From Flavonifractor sp. An92 (GTDB taxonomy: Bacteria; Bacillota; Clostridia; Oscillospirales; Oscillospiraceae), in NCBI RefSeq assembly GCF_002159175.1, contig NZ_NFGZ01000007.1, positions 62,001 through 126,000 of the forward strand: DNA of 64,000 nt, read 5' to 3'. Under the pieces are notes generated by a model. It was given only the letters and a program-made list of their open reading frames with translations. It was not told the origin of the DNA and ran no database searches. Positions 29,948-37,083 of the stretch are shown piece by piece; position 1 is the first letter of the stretch; every line of letters begins with the position of its first letter. A program made the position numbers and the translations under genes.

Positions 29948-29998
29948 TTGACATAGATAGACCATCTATCTATAATGATGTGTAGATAATCTATCTAT
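29948..29998 (+). promoter_or_regulatory. PadR-operon promoter with tandem operator
   Basis: The -35 TTGACA (29948-29953) and -10 TATAAT (29971-29976) have a perfect 17-base spacing. A 9-bp inverted repeat (ATAGATAGA-CCA-TCTATCTAT, 29953-29973) fills the spacer and touches both boxes. A second repeat, TAGATA-ATC-TATCTA (29983-29997), lies just downstream. The half-site TCTATCTAT recurs exactly 25 bases apart (29965 and 29990). Bound regulator would block polymerase at both sites. PadR proteins commonly repress their own promoter, so self-control is the likely meaning. Confidence 0.85.
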
Positions 29999-30014
29999 GA
30001 AAGGTGGGCTCTCA

Positions 30015-30356
30015 ATGCCGAAGGAACGCTCCGCCCCGGGCGGGCTGGGGATGCTGCTGCTCTCTCTCCTGTCCGAGCAGGACCGGTACGGATACGAGAT
30101 GATCGAGACCTTGCGAAACCGCTCCAACCACGTCTTTGATTTGAAGGCGGGGACCCTGTACCCCCTCCTCCACACCCTGGAGCGCCAGGGCTGGGTCATG
30201 GCCTACGACGAGGAGGCCCCCGGCGGCCGGGTGCGGCGGTACTACCGCATCACCGACGACGGGCGGAAGGCGCTGGGCGAACAGCGGACCCAATGGAAGA
30301 ACTATGCCGCCGCGGTGGAAGGCGTACTGGAGGGGGGTGTCCTCTGTGGCGCGTGA
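30015..30356 (+). CDS. PadR family transcriptional regulator
   Basis: The 113-residue winged-helix protein fits the short PadR-s2 type: 'GMLLLSLLSEQDRYGYEMIETL' (helices 1-2), 'DLKAGTLYPLLHTLERQGWVMAYDEEAPGGRVRRYYRITDDGRKAL' (recognition helix and wing), and a C-terminal dimerisation helix. It presumably binds the inverted repeats on its own promoter. Start choice: an ATG at 29997 overlaps the Shine-Dalgarno, while ATG 30015 is correctly spaced from AAAGGTGG. The 3' end overlaps the next gene by 11 bases, the standard pairing of a PadR with a HAAS-domain membrane protein. Confidence 0.93.
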   Translation: MPKERSAPGGLGMLLLSLLSEQDRYGYEMIETLRNRSNHVFDLKAGTLYPLLHTLERQGWVMAYDEEAPGGRVRRYYRITDDGRKALGEQRTQWKNYAAAVEGVLEGGVLCGA

Positions 30357-31689
30357 GATGGCGGACTATCTGGACCGGGTGGGGGCGCGCATCCGCTGGC
30401 CCCGGGCCCGTACTTATCTTCTAAAAGAGCTCTCCGGCCACCTGGAGGACCAGCGCGCCGCGCTGGAGGCCGCGGGCGTCCCGCCCGAGGAGGCGGAGCG
30501 CCGGGCCGTGGCCGACATGGGGGACCCGGAGCCGGTGGGGGACGAGCTCAACGCCCTCCACCGCCCCGCCCGCTCCCTGGCTCCGGCGGTCTTTGCCCTG
30601 GCGGTGAGCCTGGCCGGGGCCGCCCTGATCCCCGCCCTCACCGGCGGCTCCCCCCTGCGCTACTGGGCGGGACTGCTGCTCGGGCTGGCGGCCATGGCCC
30701 TGCTACGACTGGTGGACCTGGGGACGCTGGCCCGCCGGATGGGCAAGTGGGCCATTCCCCTGGCAGTGGCGCTCCCCTTCCTGCTGATGGCGCTGAACTA
30801 CGCCGCCCCCCGGCTCTCCACCGGCGCAGCCCCCATGTGGCTGCTCTACCCCAGCCTGTTCCTCCCCCTGCTCTTTGCCCTGGTGCTGCTGGCCCTGCGG
30901 GGGATGCACGGCGGGTGCCTGTGCGCGCTCACGCCGCTGATGTTCCTCCTGACCGCCCCCGCCGCACTGGTCCCCAGCTTCACCACCGCCCTCTTTCTGG
31001 GTGGGACCATGCTGCTCACCGCCTCGGCGGCGGTGATGGCGGGCTGGTTCCGCGGAAAGCCCTGGGTGGGGCTGGTGAGCCTGTGGGCCCCCACCGCCCT
31101 GTGTACCGCCTGGGCCGTCCAGTTTCTGGCCTCTTCCGACCGCATGCGCTACTTTTTCCACCCGGAGCTGGACCCCAATGGCTACGGCTGGCAGACGCTG
31201 CTCATCCGGAACCTCCTGTGGGAGGGCAGCGCCGAGGCGGCGGAGGTGTATAACGCCTCCTTCCTCTATCAGGACCCGGGCTACACTCTCCTCACCCTCA
31301 GCGCCCAGCTGGGCCGTCCGGTGATGCTGGCGGCCCTGGCGGGCATCCTGCTCTTTGCCGGGCTGTGCCTGTGGCGGATTTGGAAACTCCGCAGCACCAC
31401 GGGAAAGCTCCTGGCCCTCAGCCTCTTCCTCCCCCTCTTCTTCCAGGCCGGGGCCTGCTGGCTCCAGAACGCCGCCCTCTTCCCCTTCGGGTCGGCGCTG
31501 CCCCTCCCCTTCTTCTCCTACGGCCCCACCTCCATGGTGGTGGACTTCACCCTGCTGGGGCTGCTGCTGTCGGTCTTTCGCATGGACCCCCTCCAGCGGG
31601 ACGGTCCCTCCCTCCCCCTGCCCCAGCTCTTTCCCCACTTGCTGGAGTCCCTCCTCTGCCCGGAAGATGAGGAAGAAGAGCCCTTTTGA
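30346..31689 (+). CDS. HAAS-domain polytopic membrane protein
   Basis: The 447-residue protein has an N-terminal cytoplasmic HAAS / permease-prefix domain (about residues 5-70: 'ADYLDRVGARIRWPRARTYLLKELSGHLEDQ...VADMGDPEPVGDEL'), then about ten hydrophobic segments. The acidic C-terminus ends PEDEEEEPF. Such proteins are typically encoded immediately after PadR and are thought to sense or respond to envelope stress; their mechanism is not known. GTG 30346 is chosen because GGAGGGGGG lies 8 bases upstream and the start overlaps padR; the frame to 30304 has no Shine-Dalgarno. Confidence 0.75.
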   Translation: MAREMADYLDRVGARIRWPRARTYLLKELSGHLEDQRAALEAAGVPPEEAERRAVADMGDPEPVGDELNALHRPARSLAPAVFALAVSLAGAALIPALTGGSPLRYWAGLLLGLAAMALLRLVDLGTLARRMGKWAIPLAVALPFLLMALNYAAPRLSTGAAPMWLLYPSLFLPLLFALVLLALRGMHGGCLCALTPLMFLLTAPAALVPSFTTALFLGGTMLLTASAAVMAGWFRGKPWVGLVSLWAPTALCTAWAVQFLASSDRMRYFFHPELDPNGYGWQTLLIRNLLWEGSAEAAEVYNASFLYQDPGYTLLTLSAQLGRPVMLAALAGILLFAGLCLWRIWKLRSTTGKLLALSLFLPLFFQAGACWLQNAALFPFGSALPLPFFSYGPTSMVVDFTLLGLLLSVFRMDPLQRDGPSLPLPQLFPHLLESLLCPEDEEEEPF

Positions 31690-31707
31690 CGGAAAGGAGG
31701 CATTTTC

Positions 31708-32424
31708 ATGTCAGTTACACCGGAACTTGGCCGTATCTTTCTCACCGGTGACACCCACCGCTGCTTCGGCCGCATCGAGGAGCTGTGCCGCCGGGAGCAC
31801 ACCACCCGGAAGGACGTACTGGTCATCCTGGGGGACGCGGGGATCAACTACTACGGCCCCGCCCGGGACCAGGCCCTGAAATGGGAGCTGGACGCCCTCC
31901 CCATCACCCTCCTGTGCATCCACGGTAACCACGAGCAGCGTCCCTCCCCGGAGCTGGGCTATGAACAGAAGCTCTGGCGGGGCGGCGCGGTGTGGGTGGA
32001 GGAGCCCTTCCGCAACCTGCTCTTCGCCGTGGACGGGGCGGTGTACGACCTGGCGGGCCGCTCCTGTCTGGCGGTGGGCGGCGCGTACAGCGTGGACAAG
32101 GACTACCGCCTGGCCCTGGGCCTGGGCTGGTGGCCCGACGAACAGCCCGACGACGCCGTAAAGACCCGGGTGGAAGGGGTCCTGGAGGACCGGGACTGGC
32201 AGGCGGACGTGGTGTTCAGCCACACCTGCCCCATCTGCTACGAGCCCACCGAGGTGTTCCTCCCCTCCATCGACCAGCGGAGCGTGGACAAAAGCACCGA
32301 GATGTGGCTGGGCTCCCTGGAATACCGCCTCCGGTACCAGAGCTGGTACTGCGGGCACTACCACACCTCCAAGACGGTGGACCGCCTGCACTTCCTCTTT
32401 GAGGAAGTCATCCCGTTTCCCTAA
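31708..32424 (+). CDS. Metallophosphoesterase of the calcineurin-like fold
   Basis: The 238-residue protein contains the metal-ligand series of the calcineurin-like family: 'FLTGDTHRCFG' (D-x-H), 'VILGDAGINYYG' (GD), 'LCIHGNHEQRP' (GNHE), 'VVFSHTCP' (H) and 'WYCGHYHTSK' (GHxH). It should be a cytoplasmic phosphodiesterase or phosphatase with two bound metals; the substrate is unknown. It follows the PadR/HAAS pair by 18 bases with Shine-Dalgarno GAAAGGAGG, so it belongs to the PadR-controlled operon. Confidence 0.87.
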   Translation: MSVTPELGRIFLTGDTHRCFGRIEELCRREHTTRKDVLVILGDAGINYYGPARDQALKWELDALPITLLCIHGNHEQRPSPELGYEQKLWRGGAVWVEEPFRNLLFAVDGAVYDLAGRSCLAVGGAYSVDKDYRLALGLGWWPDEQPDDAVKTRVEGVLEDRDWQADVVFSHTCPICYEPTEVFLPSIDQRSVDKSTEMWLGSLEYRLRYQSWYCGHYHTSKTVDRLHFLFEEVIPFP

Positions 32425-32427
32425 ATC

Positions 32428-32475
32428 AACAGCCCCGCCTGCGGTTCCGCGCGGAACCACAGGCGGGGCTGTTTC
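32428..32475. terminator. Bidirectional terminator between metallophosphoesterase and yigZ
   Basis: A 14-bp stem AACAGCCCCGCCTG / CAGGCGGGGCTGTT contains an inner GGTTCC / GGAACC stem, with T-rich (GTTTCGTTT) and A-rich flanks. It sits between two convergent stop codons. Confidence 0.85.
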
Positions 32476-32477
32476 GT

Positions 32478-33140
32478 TTACAGGGATTCCTCTGCGCTCC
32501 CGGCGGAGGGCGCTTTCCAGGGCACGTCCCGGAAGGCCTCCCCCACCACCTGGGCAGCACACCCGCCGGCGGTGAGCTCGGTGACCCGGGCGGTGAAGTC
32601 CTCCACCGCTCCCTCGGGGAGCAGGGCGTGGATGGTCACATCGGCGCCGTACTCGGTCTCCCCCAGCATGCCGCCCGCGCTCTCCACCTCCAGCTTCATC
32701 CGCTCGAAGAGGGCGTAGGGACAGGGCACCGCCACCTCGGCCCAGCGGCGCACCACCGAGATACCGGCAGCGTCCAGGGCGTCCTTGGCCGAGCGGGTGT
32801 AGGCCCGTACCAGACCTCCCGCCCCCAGCAGCACCCCGCCGAAGTACCGGGTCACCACACAGCAGACGTTGGTGATCTCCTCCTTCTGGAACACCCCCAG
32901 CATGGGCTGTCCCGCGGTGCCCTGGGGCTCCCCGTCGTCGGAGTAGCGGACGATGCCGCCCTCCCGGATGAGGTAGCACCAGCAGTTGTGCCGGGCGTCG
33001 TGGTAGCGCTTCTTCATTTCCTCAATGTGGGCGCGGGCCTCCTCCTCGCTCTCCACCCGCCAGACGTGGCCGATGAAGCGGGAGCGTTTTTCGGTAAACT
33101 CCGTCTCGGAGGAGGCGGTGGGGATGAAATATTCCGTCAT
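32478..33140 (-). CDS. yigZ: YigZ / IMPACT family protein
   Basis: The 220-residue protein has the UPF0029/IMPACT N-terminal domain: 'FIGHVWRVESEEEARAHIEEMKKRYHDARHNCWCYL', 'YSDDGEPQGTAGQPML' and the signature 'VVTRYFGGVLLGAGGLVRAYTRSAKDAL'. A C-terminal ferredoxin-like half completes the usual length. IMPACT relatives in eukaryotes modulate translation through Gcn1; the bacterial role is unsettled. It is the last gene of a minus-strand run hflX-GNAT-yigZ with gaps of 1 and 10 bases, which suggests a link to ribosome or stress biology. Confidence 0.92.
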   Translation of the reverse strand: MTEYFIPTASSETEFTEKRSRFIGHVWRVESEEEARAHIEEMKKRYHDARHNCWCYLIREGGIVRYSDDGEPQGTAGQPMLGVFQKEEITNVCCVVTRYFGGVLLGAGGLVRAYTRSAKDALDAAGISVVRRWAEVAVPCPYALFERMKLEVESAGGMLGETEYGADVTIHALLPEGAVEDFTARVTELTAGGCAAQVVGEAFRDVPWKAPSAGSAEESL

Positions 33141-33150
33141 GAGCCGTCCC

Positions 33151-33690
33151 TCAGCTTTCTCTTTTCTTCCACTCTTCCCGGGTCAGGGCATAACACAGGG
33201 CCAGGCGGATCTCGTTATTCAGGGTGGGCACCTTCTGCATCCGCAGGAAGCGGAAGGGGAAGCCGCACTTGCGGATGACCCGCTTGGACTTCTGGTTGCC
33301 GTCGTAGTGGTCGCACCAGATGGTCTTTAAACCCAGATCCTCGAAGCCGTAGCGCAGCAGCTCCTCCACCGCCTCGGGGATGAGGCCCCGGCCCCAGTAG
33401 GCGGGGCTCAGGGAGTAGCCGATCTCGTCGTCGGGACCGGGCAGCTCCTTCCGGTGGCGGCCGGTGAAGCCCGCCGAGCCGATCACCTTCCCGCTCTCCT
33501 TCTCCACCACGGCGAACACGCCGGGCTCGGAAAAAACGGTGCGGATGATCTCCCGGCTCTCCTCCACGCTCCGGTGGGGCGTCCAGCCGGCGGCGGGGCC
33601 CACCCGTGGGTCCTGGGCGTAGGCGTACACGTCCTCCGCGTCGTCCTCGGTGAAGGGCCGCAGCAGCAGGCGCTTGGTATACAGTTCCAT
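33151..33690 (-). CDS. GNAT acetyltransferase of the RimJ/RimL type
   Basis: The 179-residue protein begins 'MELYTKRLLLRPFTEDDAEDVYAYAQDPRV', the standard RimJ/RimL opening. The acetyl-CoA-binding motif is in 'EIGYSLSPAYWGRGLIPEAVEELLRYGFEDLGL', and the typical end is 'NQKSKRVIRKCGF'. Members acetylate protein N-termini, including ribosomal proteins, or antibiotics. It lies 1 base after hflX, so the two are translationally linked. The target is unknown. Confidence 0.88.
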   Translation of the reverse strand: MELYTKRLLLRPFTEDDAEDVYAYAQDPRVGPAAGWTPHRSVEESREIIRTVFSEPGVFAVVEKESGKVIGSAGFTGRHRKELPGPDDEIGYSLSPAYWGRGLIPEAVEELLRYGFEDLGLKTIWCDHYDGNQKSKRVIRKCGFPFRFLRMQKVPTLNNEIRLALCYALTREEWKKRES

Positions 33691-33691
33691 C

Positions 33692-34981
33692 TCAGTCCTC
33701 CCAGGGCTCCTTGGGGGGCGTCCAGCCCTCCACGATATAGTCCTTCAGCCGCCCCAGCAGGATGGGGGTGAGGACGGCGGTGACCACGATGCTCTCGGCG
33801 TACTCCACGCTCTCCACCTTGGCGTCCCGGTAGAGCTGTTCCAGCATGCCGCCCTGGTCGTAGGGCAGGTGGAGCACCACCCGGTGGGCGCCGGTGTCCA
33901 GGCGCTGGCCGATGGCCTGCAGCAGCTCGTCCACCCCCCGGCCGGTCTTGGCCGACAGGATCACCCGGTCCGCCCCGTGGGGCAGCAATTCTCCGGTGTA
34001 GCGGTCGGACTTATTGAACACGTCGATGCGGGGGGTCTGACTGGCCCCCAGCTCGTGGATGAGCTTCTCCACCACCTCGGCCTGCTCCCGCCACTCGGGG
34101 TTGGAGGAGTCGATGACGTGGAGGAGGAGGTCGGCGTAGCTCAGCTCCTCCAGGGTGGCCTTGAAGGCCTCCACCAGGTGGTGGGGAAGCTTGCGGATGA
34201 ATCCAACCGTGTCGGAGATGAGGACGGTGCAGGTGTCCGAGATCTCCAGGGTGCGGGTGGTGGTGTCCAGGGTGTCGAAGAGGCGGTCATTGGCCGGGAT
34301 GTCCGCGCCGGTGAGGCGGTTGAGCAGCGTGGACTTGCCCGCGTTGGTGTAGCCTACCAGGGCCACCACCGGCACCTCGTTCTTGATGCGCCGCTCCCGC
34401 TGGACGCCCCGCACCCGGCGGACCTGCTCCAGCTCCTCCTTGAGCTTGGCGATCTTCCGGTGGATGTGCCGCCGGTCGGTCTCCAGCTGGGTCTCGCCGG
34501 GGCCGCGGGTGCCGATGGCGCCCTCCTGCCGCTCCAGGTGGGTCCACATGCCGGTCAGCCGGGGGAGCAGGTACTGGTACTGGGCCAGCTCCACCTGGAG
34601 GCGGCCCTCCCGGGTGCGGGCCCGCTGGGCAAAGATGTCCAGGATCAGGGCCGAGCGGTCCAGCACGGTCACCTTCAGGGTCTCGGAGAGCACCCGCTGC
34701 TGGGAGGGAGAAAGGCTGTTATCGAAGATGACCATGTCGGCCCCGCCGTTCTCCACCAGCTCCCGGACCTCCTCCACCTTGCCCTCGCCGATGAAGGTGC
34801 GGGGGTCGGGGGTGTCCTTATTCTGGAGCACCATGCCCACCGCCTCGCCTCCGGCGGTTTTCAGCAGATCCTCCAGCTCCTCCATGGTGGCCTCGGTGGC
34901 GTTCTCCTCCCGCCCCAGGCAGAAGGCGTTGAGCCCCACCAGCACTGCCCGGTTGATACACATTTTCTTCTGTTCGATCAT
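33692..34981 (-). CDS. hflX: Ribosome-associated GTPase HflX
   Basis: A 429-residue GTPase that splits or rescues stalled 70S ribosomes. The N-terminal HflX domain has 'DPRTFIGEGKVEEVRELVE', the linker 'GAIGTRGPGETQLETDRR' is a family hallmark, and the G domain shows G1 'VGYTNAGKSTLLN', G3 'DTVGF' and G4 'NKSD'. Start choice: ATG 34981 follows GGAGGT closely (3 bases), and a second ATG lies at 34963; the frame up to 35113 runs through the rpmE terminator and is not coding. It heads the hflX-GNAT-yigZ run. Confidence 0.95.
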   Translation of the reverse strand: MIEQKKMCINRAVLVGLNAFCLGREENATEATMEELEDLLKTAGGEAVGMVLQNKDTPDPRTFIGEGKVEEVRELVENGGADMVIFDNSLSPSQQRVLSETLKVTVLDRSALILDIFAQRARTREGRLQVELAQYQYLLPRLTGMWTHLERQEGAIGTRGPGETQLETDRRHIHRKIAKLKEELEQVRRVRGVQRERRIKNEVPVVALVGYTNAGKSTLLNRLTGADIPANDRLFDTLDTTTRTLEISDTCTVLISDTVGFIRKLPHHLVEAFKATLEELSYADLLLHVIDSSNPEWREQAEVVEKLIHELGASQTPRIDVFNKSDRYTGELLPHGADRVILSAKTGRGVDELLQAIGQRLDTGAHRVVLHLPYDQGGMLEQLYRDAKVESVEYAESIVVTAVLTPILLGRLKDYIVEGWTPPKEPWED

Positions 34982-35072
34982 ATTACCTCCGTGCCCCGGG
35001 ATCGGCCGCGGAGGCCCCGGGGGTCTTTGTATCTTGTACTCTGCCCGGGTCTGTTCTCTCCCAGACATGCAG

Positions 35073-35104
35073 AAAACCCGTACCGAAACCGGTACGGGTT
35101 TTTT
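35073..35104. terminator. Terminator after rpmE
   Basis: A 12-bp stem AAAACCCGTACC / GGTACGGGTTTT around GAAACC is flanked by A/T runs on both sides. It starts 10 bases after the rpmE stop on the minus strand and separates L31 from hflX. Confidence 0.85.
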
Positions 35105-35113
35105 GTGGCACAA

Positions 35114-35317
35114 TTACTTGTCCAGACCGAACTTCTTGTTGAAGCGGCTGACGCGTCCGCCAGTATCCACCATCTTCTGCTTGCCGGTGAAGAAGGGGTG
35201 ACACTTGGAGCAAACTTCAACCTTAATGTCCTTCTTGGTAGACCCGGTTTCGATCACATTACCACAGGCACATTTAATGGTGGTCTGTTCGTAGTTGGGA
35301 TGGATGCCTTCCTTCAT
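35114..35317 (-). CDS. rpmE: 50S ribosomal protein L31 (zinc-binding type)
   Basis: The 67-residue L31 begins [20 protein letters not shown] and ends FNKKFGLDK. It carries the four zinc-ligand cysteines (C16, C18, C36, C39), so it is the Zn-containing (C+) form rather than the zinc-free paralogue. Start choice: ATG 35317 follows GAGGTG; the longer frame to 35473 crosses the promoter. It is transcribed alone between its own promoter (35370-35398) and a terminator. Confidence 0.97.
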   Translation of the reverse strand: MKEGIHPNYEQTTIKCACGNVIETGSTKKDIKVEVCSKCHPFFTGKQKMVDTGGRVSRFNKKFGLDK

Positions 35318-35369
35318 TGTGTGTTCACCTCTTTCTCCCAGGGGACTTGTCGTCATAAACGCAACTGTT

Positions 35370-35398
35370 ATATTAGCACGAAGTTGGAAAAAATGCAA
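35370..35398 (-). promoter_or_regulatory. Promoter of rpmE
   Basis: On the minus strand a -35 TTGCAT (35393-35398) and a -10 TAATAT (35370-35375) are 17 bases apart. RNA would start near 35363, about 45 bases before the L31 start. Confidence 0.78.
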
Positions 35399-35466
35399 CT
35401 GTTTTTTTGCGTTTTTTTCTTTTGATTCAAAAGGACGAAAAATTTCCCGCTCCGCGCAAAAAGGGG

Positions 35467-35496
35467 TTGACAAAAGCGGGGCGTCTGTGCTATCCT
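35467..35496 (+). promoter_or_regulatory. Promoter of the DUF3793-flavodoxin operon
   Basis: A consensus -35 TTGACA (35467-35472) and a -10 TATCCT (35491-35496) are separated by 18 bases. RNA is expected to start near 35503, directly in front of the first inverted repeat. Confidence 0.75.
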
Positions 35497-35505
35497 AAGC
35501 GCACA

Positions 35506-35523
35506 GGTTAGTTGAAGCTAACC
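35506..35523 (+). promoter_or_regulatory. Metal-box-like inverted repeat 1
   Basis: GGTTAG-TTGAAG-CTAACC is a perfect 6-bp inverted repeat with a 6-base spacer, placed at about +4 to +21 of the predicted transcript. Its TTAG...CTAA arms recall operators of DtxR/IdeR-type iron regulators, though the spacing differs from the IdeR consensus. Position and gene content (flavodoxin, DUF3793) suggest repression when iron is plentiful; the regulator is not in this window. Confidence 0.65.
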
Positions 35524-35564
35524 GCAAAACACCGGAGGTTATCCTCCCATTTTTAAACGTCATC

Positions 35565-35582
35565 AGTTAGCTTTGACTAACT
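35565..35582 (+). promoter_or_regulatory. Metal-box-like inverted repeat 2
   Basis: AGTTAG-CTTTGA-CTAACT has the same 6-6-6 build as repeat 1, with centres 59 bases apart. It ends 17 bases before the start codon, in the 5' leader. A short GGAGG-TTAT-CCTCC hairpin followed by CATTTTTA lies between the two boxes (35534-35554). Two boxes of identical geometry with different spacers argue against chance. Confidence 0.65.
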
Positions 35583-35599
35583 TCGAAAGGAGTATCCCT

Positions 35600-36184
35600 A
35601 TGTGTGCACAGGCCGCCGCATTTGAACAGGCTCTGGCCCTCCACTGCGCCCCGGCGCTGACCGCACTGGCCCCCGCCAATCTGGTCTCCCTGCCGGCGGC
35701 GGAGTTCCCCGGCCTGTCCGGACTGCTGGAGGCCTACAACGCCCGCCTGAGCGCTAAGGGCCTGGCGTTCACCCCCCTGTGCCAGTGCCGCAGCCGGGTG
35801 CTGCTGCTGGTGTACCGGCCGGCCTTCCTGGACAGCCGCCTGAAAGAGCGCCACGCCGCCCGGTATCTCGCGGGCCTGGGCTATCCGGTCTCGCAGGGCC
35901 TGGATGCCTGCCTGGAGGTGCTGCGCCGGCGGCTGAACGGCGGCGGGGACTTCCCCCACGAGATCGGCCTCTTTCTGGGCTATCCCCTGGCCGATGTGGT
36001 GGGCTTCTGCGCCCTGGGCGGCGAGTGCGCCAAGCTCAGCGGCCACTGGAAGGTCTACGGCGACGTGGACTACGCCAAACGGTGCTTCCGCCGCTTTGAC
36101 GAGAGCCGGGCGGCTCTGTGTCAGGGCCTGGCGGAGGGCCGCACCCTCTTGCAGCTTCTGGGCGCCGTGCCGATGGCGGCGTGA
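35600..36184 (+). CDS. DUF3793 family protein
   Basis: A 194-residue protein of the DUF3793 family: 'RVLLLVYRPAFLDSRLKERHAARYLAGLGYP', 'DFPHEIGLFLGYPLADVVGFCALGGECAKLSGHWKVYGD' and 'YAKRCFRRFDESRAALCQGLAEG' are its recognisable blocks. The function is unknown. In many Clostridia this family sits next to flavodoxin and ferrous-iron transport genes, as here, so a role in iron limitation is inferred. ATG 35600 follows GAAAGGAG at about 8 bases. The conserved cysteines in CALGGEC could bind metal. No signal peptide is seen. Confidence 0.8.
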   Translation: MCAQAAAFEQALALHCAPALTALAPANLVSLPAAEFPGLSGLLEAYNARLSAKGLAFTPLCQCRSRVLLLVYRPAFLDSRLKERHAARYLAGLGYPVSQGLDACLEVLRRRLNGGGDFPHEIGLFLGYPLADVVGFCALGGECAKLSGHWKVYGDVDYAKRCFRRFDESRAALCQGLAEGRTLLQLLGAVPMAA

Positions 36185-36212
36185 CGCCCTTGACAGAAAG
36201 GAGTTTTCTACC

Positions 36213-36638
36213 ATGCAAATCGCAGTGATCTATTGGACTGGCTCGGGCAACACCGAGGCCATGGCCGCCGCGGTGGCCGAGGGCGCCAAGAGCGCCGGGG
36301 CCGGCGTAGACCTCTTCCAGGTGTCCGAGGTGGACGCCGCCAAGGCCGCGGGCTATGACGCCCTGGCCCTGGGCTGCCCCGCCATGGGGGCCGAGGTGCT
36401 GGAGGAGGGCGAGTTTGAGCCCTTCTTCACCGACCTGGAGCCCAAGCTGGGCGGCAAGAAGCTGGCCCTCTTCGGCTCCTACGGCTGGGGCGACGGCCAG
36501 TGGATGCGCGACTGGCAGGAGCGGGCCGAAAACGCCGGCGCCCTCCTGTGCCAGGACGGCCTGATGGCCCACGAGGTACCCGATGCCGACGCCCTGGCCG
36601 CCTGCCAGGCCCTGGGACAGGCTCTGGCCCAGTCCTGA
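36213..36638 (+). CDS. Flavodoxin
   Basis: A 141-residue short-chain flavodoxin. The FMN phosphate loop is 'YWTGSGNTEAMAAAVAEGA' (residues 7-25), the second FMN loop 'LALGCPAMGAEVLEE' has Met flanking the ring, and 'ALFGSYGWGDGQWMRDW' is the third loop with its Tyr/Trp. It carries one electron pair at low potential and replaces ferredoxin when iron is scarce. It follows DUF3793 by 28 bases with Shine-Dalgarno GAAAGGAG, under the metal-box promoter, which fits a ferredoxin-sparing response. Confidence 0.95.
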   Translation: MQIAVIYWTGSGNTEAMAAAVAEGAKSAGAGVDLFQVSEVDAAKAAGYDALALGCPAMGAEVLEEGEFEPFFTDLEPKLGGKKLALFGSYGWGDGQWMRDWQERAENAGALLCQDGLMAHEVPDADALAACQALGQALAQS

Positions 36639-36667
36639 TTTTCTTCCCCTCTCTCTGACCTTTCCCG

Positions 36668-36828
36668 CAGCCTGCCTGGAAACAGGCTTCTCCCCATCCC
36701 ACTTTCCTCCGGAAGTGGGATGCCCGGAGCGGGCGAGCCTTGGGGCTTCGGTTCGCCCGTTCCGCGCATCCTCCTTCTACTTCACTCACATCTCTTTTCT
36801 CCAAAAGCAGCGCAAATGCAGCGAAAGG
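36668..36828 (+). ncRNA. Structured 3' UTR or small RNA downstream of the flavodoxin gene
   Basis: About 160 bases without a gene fold into successive hairpins: AGCCTG / CAGGCT (36669-36688), CATCCCACTT / AAGTGGGATG (36695-36722), and a 12-bp stem CGGAGCGGGCGA / TCGCCCGTTCCG (36725-36764) with an inner AGCC / GGCT. They are followed by an unstructured CT-rich stretch and the terminator at 36829. No promoter was found just upstream, so this is probably a long structured tail of the flavodoxin mRNA that may be processed into a stable RNA. No known RNA family is recognised. Confidence 0.4.
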
Positions 36829-36860
36829 CCCTCCGGTGACCGCAACACCGGAGGGTTTTT
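36829..36860 (+). terminator. Terminator of the DUF3793-flavodoxin operon
   Basis: The perfect 10-bp stem CCCTCCGGTG / CACCGGAGGG is followed by five T. It lies 190 bases after the flavodoxin stop, which makes the 3' UTR unusually long. Confidence 0.85.
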
Positions 36861-36988
36861 CGCTGTATCGCCGTTCCCAATTGTTCCAGATATCGGGAAC
36901 CGGCCCCTGCTATGGTATTATTTTTTATCATTCCTTACAAAGTTTCGAACTTCGTGTAACTTTCTCTTTTGTTTTGCCGCCCTTATGC

Positions 36989-36994
36989 TATAAT
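36989..36994 (+). promoter_or_regulatory. Extended -10 promoter element of the diguanylate cyclase gene
   Basis: A consensus TATAAT is preceded by TGC (extended -10, ATGCTATAAT), with only a weak -35 (TTTTGT region). The leader to ATG 37084 is about 85 bases. From 36861 to 36985 the sequence is AT-rich and I see nothing else in it. Confidence 0.6.
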
Positions 36995-37083
36995 GGGACC
37001 CGACTCAGGCCGCTGCCTGCATGATTTCCCCCCGCGTGGGCATTCCAGTATTCTGATGTTGTACTCTTCAGGGGGCATTGTTC

